Shown here in pieces: positions 62,020 to 64,000 of a stretch of DNA of 64,000 nucleotides. Position 1 is the first letter of the stretch, and the number at the start of each line of letters is the position of its first letter. This stretch comes from Cyprinodon diabolis (lineage: Eukaryota > Chordata > Actinopteri > Cyprinodontiformes > Cyprinodontidae). Below the pieces are notes generated by a model, which was given only the letters and a program-made list of their open reading frames with translations, had not been told where the DNA came from and did no database searches. The translations under genes were made by a program, and so were the position numbers. The stretch spans positions 33,077,235 through 33,141,234 of the forward strand of contig CM060066.1 of NCBI GenBank assembly GCA_030533445.1, in the 5' to 3' direction.

Positions 62020-62084
62020 GTGAGTATCAGTATGAAACTTCGCTTGGACCCTTTGACTTCAGTCTGGTCCAACACAGAAACTAA
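62020..62084 (+). CDS. pcdh10: Possible read-through C-terminus of pcdh10 exon 4
   Basis: If the donor at 62020 is not used, the frame adds CEYQYETSLGPFDFSLVQHRN and stops at TAA (62082-62084). Two AATAAA signals follow within 270 bases, so a complete transcript ending here is plausible. The added peptide matches nothing I recognise in PCDH10. It may be intron sequence that only happens to be open for 21 codons. Confidence 0.4.
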
Positions 62085-62335
62085 AGGAGGGGGCCTTGAA
62101 TCGGCCTCTTATTCTGATTTGGACTTTCACTTTTATTTTTTAGTCTTCTGTATCTAAGGAGGTCAAGAATACGGCCTTTTATTTTGTTGTATATTTTTTT
62201 GTTGTATTTTTCATTATTTAAATATATTTTTTTTTCTCTTGTAAAATGTATAAAGACTTACCCCTTTTCTACTAATTCTACAATTCTATTTTAAATTAAC
62301 TTAACATTAACATAAATGTTGCCTGTATTTACAGA

Positions 62336-62351
62336 AATAAATGTGAATAAA
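62336..62351 (+). terminator. pcdh10: Two polyadenylation signals downstream of pcdh10 exon 4
   Basis: AATAAA occurs at 62336-62341 and again at 62346-62351, preceded by a T-rich stretch and followed by TTTTGCATG and T-rich DNA. Position and orientation suit a 3' UTR of about 280 bases after the read-through stop at 62084. AATAAA is frequent by chance in AT-rich DNA, so this is suggestive only. Confidence 0.45.
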
Positions 62352-62499
62352 TTTTGCATGCTATTCTTTTTTGTTTAGTTTTTTTCTCTAAATTACCCCT
62401 CACTTTAAAATCCTTCCTACCTGATGCTCATACTTGTAAAGGTCAGCAACACTTGCATGATTCATGAATGAAACATACATCGACATACAGAATCTCAGG

Positions 62500-62770
62500 A
62501 AATAATAGCTACTATATATGGTATAGTATATGCACTTTATGGTTGGACCTCATTCTGGATGAAATTATGCAACTTTGCTGGATGGTGTGGAGGTGATCAG
62601 TTGATGGCTCTGCTGATGTGTTAGGGAAGCACAGGTTGCTTTAATCATCCTCTATCTCTCGTCTTGTTTTCAGCCATATTTCATAAATTCTCAGAGAGGT
62701 TTAAGCCAGGTCTCTTTGCGGACCAATAAAGCAGAATAAAACAATAGTCTTTAAGGCATTATTAGCACTT
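62500..62770. repeat. Possible mariner-like element fragment
   Basis: TAAATTCTCAGAGAGGTTTA, AGCCAGGTCTCTTTGCGGAC and CAATAAAGCA resemble the antisense of a Tc1/mariner-type transposase segment seen often in fish. It is too short and decayed for certainty. Confidence 0.3.
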
Positions 62771-64000
62771 ATTGCAGTACAGCCAGGGGCCAAGTCCAGC
62801 AACAAAAAGGAAGATAACTCTCTCCATGAACATGTAGTTATTTCTGCAATGACTTTTGACCGTCTAAAACATAGTAGACAAACATTATAAGATAAAACTG
62901 GTCACCAAATTATCACTGAGTGTCAAAACATTTTTTCTGGAATTGGATTCTGATTCTCTAAATAATAATTTTATCCCTGGGAAATAATCCCTGGGAAAAA
63001 TAATTCTTGATAAAGAACAAGCAGCTAACCTTTAGCACAGTTCCTTTCAAGCAAAAAAGCATAGTGGCAAAGGCCTTTCTGCTTGGAGTGCATCTCTTAT
63101 TTCTGCATGTGGGTAGGCTCCTTCCTTGTATTTTGGCTTGTCTGTTGTTTGGCAGTGTCAATATTAACCTGTGAAGGGTTGATGCTGTCATCAACCTCCT
63201 CTGACGATTAAGCCTGTAAAGAAAATGAATGAATGATAGTTGTAAATCAGACCACTGCAATAGTCTAGTTCCTTTTTCTCAGCAGAAAAGGTAAAACCTG
63301 CCCCAGGTTTTCTCTTGCTCAAAGCAATATAAGCTGTAACTTCTCTGAAAAAAAGAGAGAGAAGATTTTAAAAGCTTACTACTTAATTCCCGCTCCTCCT
63401 TCCCTCTTGAAGAAGACGAATGCCATGGCTACAAGCCACGTACACCACTTGCTCTGTACAAGCTCTGGGCAACCGGTGTACGGAAATTAAGCATAATTGG
63501 TGTGAATAAAGCTTTTTGTTGCTTTCACTTGAAGAAGAGGGTGTCAGTGGCCGTCTGCAGGACAAGTAGAATTTTAGGCTATAACATGGTCATGATACAA
63601 AATCGCAAAAAAATACCAAACACTTTAATTGGTCTTATCTAATATTTTGATGTTTTGCAAAATGAAAAGAAAGCCATCATTCAGCTATAAGAATTTTTAA
63701 CATTAACAAAAAAATAACATAAGTAAACTCAACTTGTATTGCACTTTGTTAAACTGAAGTTATGTTATAATTAACCATATGTAATAAATAAATTTTTTGA
63801 TATTACTTTTATTTGTTGAGATAAACGTATCCTAGAAATTTTAAGCTTGATAAGTATGACTGAGCACAAACAAAAGGAAGTACAAGTCAGAGTAAGAATT
63901 CTCCACTTTTGCATCAACATTTATGAGCATGATCATCTGACTTTGCTTCTGAAAAGCTCAATAGGTGAAGCATACAATCCACACTTCTTTAAGTAAGTCC
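62771..64000. other. Downstream DNA, no certain gene
   Basis: I searched this part for a small exon coding for the conserved RKRIC end of PCDH10 and did not find it. The block 63290-63585 has a TATA-like AATATAAG and an AATAAAGC 190 bases later and could be LTR-derived. Confidence 0.4.

Noticed and set aside
63400..63500. GAAGAAGACGAATGCC as the missing last exon of pcdh10
   Set aside because: In the required phase it gives neither RKRIC nor a nearby stop, so the resemblance is accidental.
63810..63840. GAGATAAACGTATCC as last pcdh10 exon
   Set aside because: It gives KRI in the right phase, but the lead codon and the following residues do not match, and the frame runs on without the expected stop.

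Overview
The window looks like teleost fish nuclear DNA. It holds one clearly recognisable host gene, a non-clustered delta-2 protocadherin matching PCDH10 (OL-protocadherin) on the + strand. Around it is AT-rich non-coding DNA with many fish-type repeats: hAT, pogo, PIF/Harbinger and TTAA-type DNA elements, CR1/L2/Rex1-like and RTE-like LINE pieces, Ty3/Gypsy-type solo LTRs, tRNA-derived SINEs and long TA, GATA, GGAT and TCAA microsatellites. There are no bacterial-style operons, CRISPR arrays or phage genes. The species, and whether the gene is the a or b paralogue, cannot be decided from the window.

Layout. 1-34 kb is the upstream flank and has no host gene that I can support. At 0.35-3.0 kb a palindromic MITE sits inside a hAT element with a perfect 8-bp target duplication, which in turn sits inside an older hAT remnant. 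At 3-7.5 kb there are LINE fragments and a solo LTR flanked by AAAAG. At 15.8-23.97 kb there are further LTR pieces, a collapsed Gypsy element containing a 36-bp minisatellite, two LINE copies, and a solo LTR flanked by CATGC. At 25.9-27.8 kb there are microsatellites and a Harbinger fragment. At 32.2-33.6 kb there is a complete pogo-type element whose transposase frame is broken.

From about 34.4 to 36.25 kb lies the probable promoter and 5' UTR. Coding exon 1 (36254-38800) encodes the signal peptide, six cadherin repeats, the membrane segment and half of the cytoplasmic tail. Three small exons follow at 40273-40331, 42257-42363 and 61636-62019, all with consistent phases and GT/AG borders. 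The third intron is 19.3 kb and carries several MITEs, SINEs and LINE fragments. Exon 4 either splices at a good GTGAGT donor to a last small exon outside the window, or reads through to a stop at 62082-62084 followed by two AATAAA signals.

PCDH10 is a homophilic adhesion receptor of neurons, known to signal through its cytoplasmic tail to actin regulators. The transposon genes are fragments with no sign of coordinated function. I found no new multi-gene system. The most unusual items are the nested hAT/MITE structure, the two possible read-through isoforms of pcdh10, a foldback unit in intron 3, and the Gypsy remnant with a gag-like start joined to a minisatellite.
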